Notes under the pieces: generated by a model
Seen by the model: only the letters and a program-made list of their open reading frames with translations
Database searches by the model: none
Told to the model about the DNA's origin: nothing
Translations under genes and position numbers: made by a program
Shown: piece after piece, positions 45,601-46,815 of the stretch
Layout: each line of letters starts with the position of its first letter
How positions within the stretch are numbered: position 1 is the stretch's first letter
Virus record (IMG/VR): IMGVR_UViG_3300020469_000079
Coordinates: 1 to 46,815 of that record
DNA: 46,815 nucleotides
Reading direction: 5' to 3' (one strand)
Source of the DNA: a virus

Positions 45601-45861
45601 GGATTTAAAGAACTGACACCTTTACAACAAGGTGTTAGAATTTTAAATGCACCATCTCCAACTGTTGGTGCAGATATGTCTGCGAGGCAAAATCAAAATA
45701 AAGATTTATTAAGTCAATTAACAAGTGCAGGATCATCAATTAATGCACCCACAGTTGTTAATAATAATCAAAGTTCTAATAGTGTGACAAATGCAATCAC
45801 CTCTTTGCCGCACCTTGATAAAACTCGAAACTTATTTGGCAAAACCAATTTAGGTTGGTAA
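42667..45861 (+). CDS. Probable tape measure / hub protein (gp29 position)
   Basis: This 1064-aa protein follows the gp26/gp51 unit, the standard place for a tape measure. Three N-terminal repeats (residues about 28-65, 79-114 and 126-161) have the form (D/Q)(I/V)xxxLG, a short loop, then a basic helix with VRRNIL, VKNQIL or IRQKLL. A glycine-rich linker lies at about 258-285, a hydrophobic stretch at about 314-334 (GLVTLGGGALALGSTAL), a Lys/Thr/Glu helix with short repeats (TEKVAQETTEKVAKQAT) at about 358-408, then IPLIGAVAGLGFGLSRAL and SIIPGAGTAASLGIDATL at 414-469, seen in other phage tail-length proteins. T4 gp29 is 590 aa. The long coiled coils of many tape measures are not evident, so the label is moderate. 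Confidence 0.6.
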   Translation: MSDLKKLTEAIKQDKESNNDKDIRATLDISELLGKNDNLDTTNYLLALKYVKVRRNILNAIIKKTQGGKLRGLKLGKEIQISDILGEPPKTGLLTGLKWLRVKNQILKKVSAATADANFEFGKEIDVNDILGSSPEQDFITKTRFFLIRQKLLSKIAKAAKAFDGESMLGGILGIESKSTDIEGIDSSISSAEGMNAAAGLSTDESLEELRGIRTGIDNIYDHLLDSKGDKLDERENAREQIARNERRHNELLNAAKGGSGFLGGGGMGGSGGGGEDGLGYVEGRIGEKLARGTYDKVKKSKVGGKIGSLLRLGKAGLVTLGGGALALGSTALAKSKGLFSRKPPVAKPLTPMLSKGVSETAAKEVTKTVGKESTEKVAQETTEKVAKQATESVGKQVAKTTAKATTKGLIKKIPLIGAVAGLGFGLSRALKGDFLGAGMEVSSGLASIIPGAGTAASLGIDATLLARDVKKIKEGEGEGVDDSIIPTETITGKKTDGEANYKKALENKEKAVNALQSFEDETVEGKDYEMIDQPQGYRGLYYSVGLDDEPMQMRKYKDPAQQKKFIELENAEIAAANKVDQGEVDMLIDAGMLNKRYGGKDGRRRIGFSQYLKRARAQYVKANNIDIYAGTERGSNEYYRAQSDDISYNGRNAIRKNVLGEDNTFKQEAKSEDTTIKPTESMTGEKTAPKPEVVKVGYGMIDGEFIGVLDGVPYQYGEKMGQKTENGKVVTFQYCFVKKGVNNLDDDPENHQVDKESYAKFEEKMLGISWTSGAKLSEEEIRNLKSAPAIKQPTVEDTKPSITAAAAATVPTLKPVEEEPFTEAEKNLIANNPFLPPPPTEVEQKPINEFKGILGVGNNPKPETIKAFEARIRQGISSIDADETAQIQAGSQQYKMDSATRMVESGRGIGIPSQRLSGMSGQVGPSRRTSGLSRFASKALGAVIGPDIQGKIRKVLSSRDPIGEGKKLFSRTKNRYEGFKELTPLQQGVRILNAPSPTVGADMSARQNQNKDLLSQLTSAGSSINAPTVVNNNQSSNSVTNAITSLPHLDKTRNLFGKTNLGW

Positions 45862-45862
45862 C

Positions 45863-45896
45863 AAAAAAGAGGGAAGCAGCATAAGCCACTTCCCCC
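45863..45896 (-). terminator. Intrinsic terminator of gene 32
   Basis: Read on the minus strand, GGGAAG and CTTCCC (plus coordinates 45889-45894 and 45871-45876) form a GC-rich stem, extended by a GC/GC pair around a small loop, and are followed by TCTTTTTT. This is a canonical Rho-independent terminator for gp32. On the plus strand no T-run follows the stem, so it would not strongly stop transcription coming from the tape measure gene. Confidence 0.85.
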
Positions 45897-45919
45897 TACT
45901 TATTCTAGTTCAGAGATGC

Positions 45920-46815
45920 TTAGCCTTGTTGAGCTAACTTGGCAAAATAGTCAAGTGTATCACCATCATCTTCTGTATCTAGGCTCACATTAGTATCTTC
46001 CTGAGGAACATCTACTTTAGCAGCAGGTGCATCAACTCGTGGTGGAAGTGTCTCGTTAAGCTCGACCTGTGTATCTGTCGAAAATGTATCTGCTACGGTT
46101 TCTTCACCAAGAACCTCATATAATTTCTTCTTTAGGTCAGCGTAAGACTTATAGTTGTCTTGGCTAACAAACTCATTCAAGCTATGAAGAGTATTATATA
46201 CTGATTCAAGTTTTGCTTCATCACCTTCAAAAAGTTCAGAAGCACCTTCGAACTCAGACTTATCATAATTACGATAGCCTTCGAAGTTACGAATTTTTAG
46301 TTTGAAGTTAGCACCGCCCCAAAAATCAAATGGGTTAACAGGCTTTTCATCTTGAAACTGTGGTTGCATAACATCCATTACCTTATCCATGATCTTCTTA
46401 CCATACTTGTAAAGGAAAACTTTTCCTTCATTTTCAGGGTTAGCAGAGTCAGAGATAACGAGGATATTCGATACGTGATGAAGGCGACGCTTGCGCATAC
46501 GTGCAAGCTCTTTATCTTCTTCACGACCTGTGTTCCACAGTTGTGTATTCATTTCACTTACTGGATCGGTTTGACCAATCGATGTAAGAGAATTTTCGAT
46601 ATACCAGCGACCAGTTGGACCTTTAAATCCATGATCCCAGTACTTAATCCACGGAAGATCTTCACCTTCAGGGGAGGGTAAGAAGCGAATAACGGCATAA
46701 CCATTACCTGCTTTATCGACGGTTGGTGCCCAGAATCGATCATCACCGTATGATTTCTTTTCGGTGTCTTTAGAAGCTGCATTAATGAGCTTATCGATTG
46801 CTGATGCACGGTTTT
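45920..46815 (-). CDS. gp32: Single-stranded DNA-binding protein gp32, 5' end cut by window edge
   Basis: The frame is open from the stop at 45920 to the right edge (297 codons in view), so only the first residues are missing; the ATG at 46552 is internal. Landmarks shared with T4 gp32 are KAGNGYAVIRFLPSPEGED (T4: NAGNGQAVIRFLPS), WDHGFKGPTGRWYIE (T4: NHGFKKNGKWYIE), SNILVISDSANPENEGKVFL and FWGGANFKLKIRNFEGYRNY, plus an acidic C-terminal tail (DTEDDGDTLDYFAKL) used in T4 to recruit replication proteins. The T4 zinc ligands are replaced (SLTSIGQTDPVSEM in their place). gp32 coats DNA in replication, recombination and repair and is normally expressed early to middle; its promoter lies outside the window. 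Confidence 0.92.
   Translation of the reverse strand, partial: NRASAIDKLINAASKDTEKKSYGDDRFWAPTVDKAGNGYAVIRFLPSPEGEDLPWIKYWDHGFKGPTGRWYIENSLTSIGQTDPVSEMNTQLWNTGREEDKELARMRKRRLHHVSNILVISDSANPENEGKVFLYKYGKKIMDKVMDVMQPQFQDEKPVNPFDFWGGANFKLKIRNFEGYRNYDKSEFEGASELFEGDEAKLESVYNTLHSLNEFVSQDNYKSYADLKKKLYEVLGEETVADTFSTDTQVELNETLPPRVDAPAAKVDVPQEDTNVSLDTEDDGDTLDYFAKLAQQG

Noticed and set aside
46558-46809. Separate small gene upstream of gp32
   Set aside because: It is an out-of-frame shadow; the gp32 frame itself stays open to the window edge and encodes the conserved GNGYAVIRFLPS region.

Overview
The window is a piece of the genome of a T4-like myovirus, most like the marine cyanophage and pelagiphage T4-like groups. 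The evidence is an AT-rich, tightly packed set of neck, baseplate, tail and fibre genes in near-T4 order, late-promoter octamers of the type TATAAATA in front of most transcription units, and a gene 32 protein that lacks the zinc ligands of T4 gp32, as I recall for marine relatives. The host cannot be told from this sequence. No tRNA gene, integrase, insertion sequence, CRISPR array or auxiliary metabolic gene was seen.

Layout. Positions 1-39950 are all on the minus strand. Read in the direction of transcription (right to left) they encode: tail-tube cap gp48, baseplate wedge gp53, hub gp27-like, hub/spike gp5 (without lysozyme domain), wedge gp25, wedge gp6, a giant gp7-like protein (2673 aa), a 1413-aa fibre with a gp12-type tip, wedge gp8, a 1754-aa DUF4815 protein at the gp9/gp10 position, a small coiled-coil protein, a 1697-aa tail fibre, a block of six small to medium fibre or decoration proteins (8317 to 1255), then neck proteins gp13 and gp14 (gp14 cut by the window edge). 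Positions 39977-45861 are on the plus strand: head-completion nuclease gp4, a conserved protein of unknown role, a tube-fold protein (gp54-like), gp26, a gp51-like extension that seems to be reached only by -1 frameshifting, and a 1064-aa probable tape measure. The right edge (45920-46815, minus) holds the single-stranded DNA-binding protein gp32, cut at its 5' end and ended by a clear intrinsic terminator.

The genes form one functional module: hub (gp5, gp27, gp26, gp51, tape measure), wedges (gp53, gp25, gp6, gp7, gp8, DUF4815 protein), tube initiation (gp48, gp54-like), neck (gp13, gp14), head completion (gp4) and host-binding fibres. The most variable region, 1255-13434, is the fibre region, with internal duplications and modules shared between genes.

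The main points for follow-up are: (1) a complete -1 frameshift signal (upstream Shine-Dalgarno-like AGAAGGA, heptamer T TTT TTC, downstream hairpin) joining gp26 to a gp51-like domain just before the tape measure, the layout of the lambda G/GT tail chaperones; (2) late-promoter octamers placed so uniformly 5-8 nt before start codons that many late mRNAs would be leaderless or nearly so; (3) seven FG-GAP-like repeats, enough for a seven-bladed propeller, plus a lectin-like domain inside the gp7-like protein; (4) abutting divergent late promoters at the strand switch.
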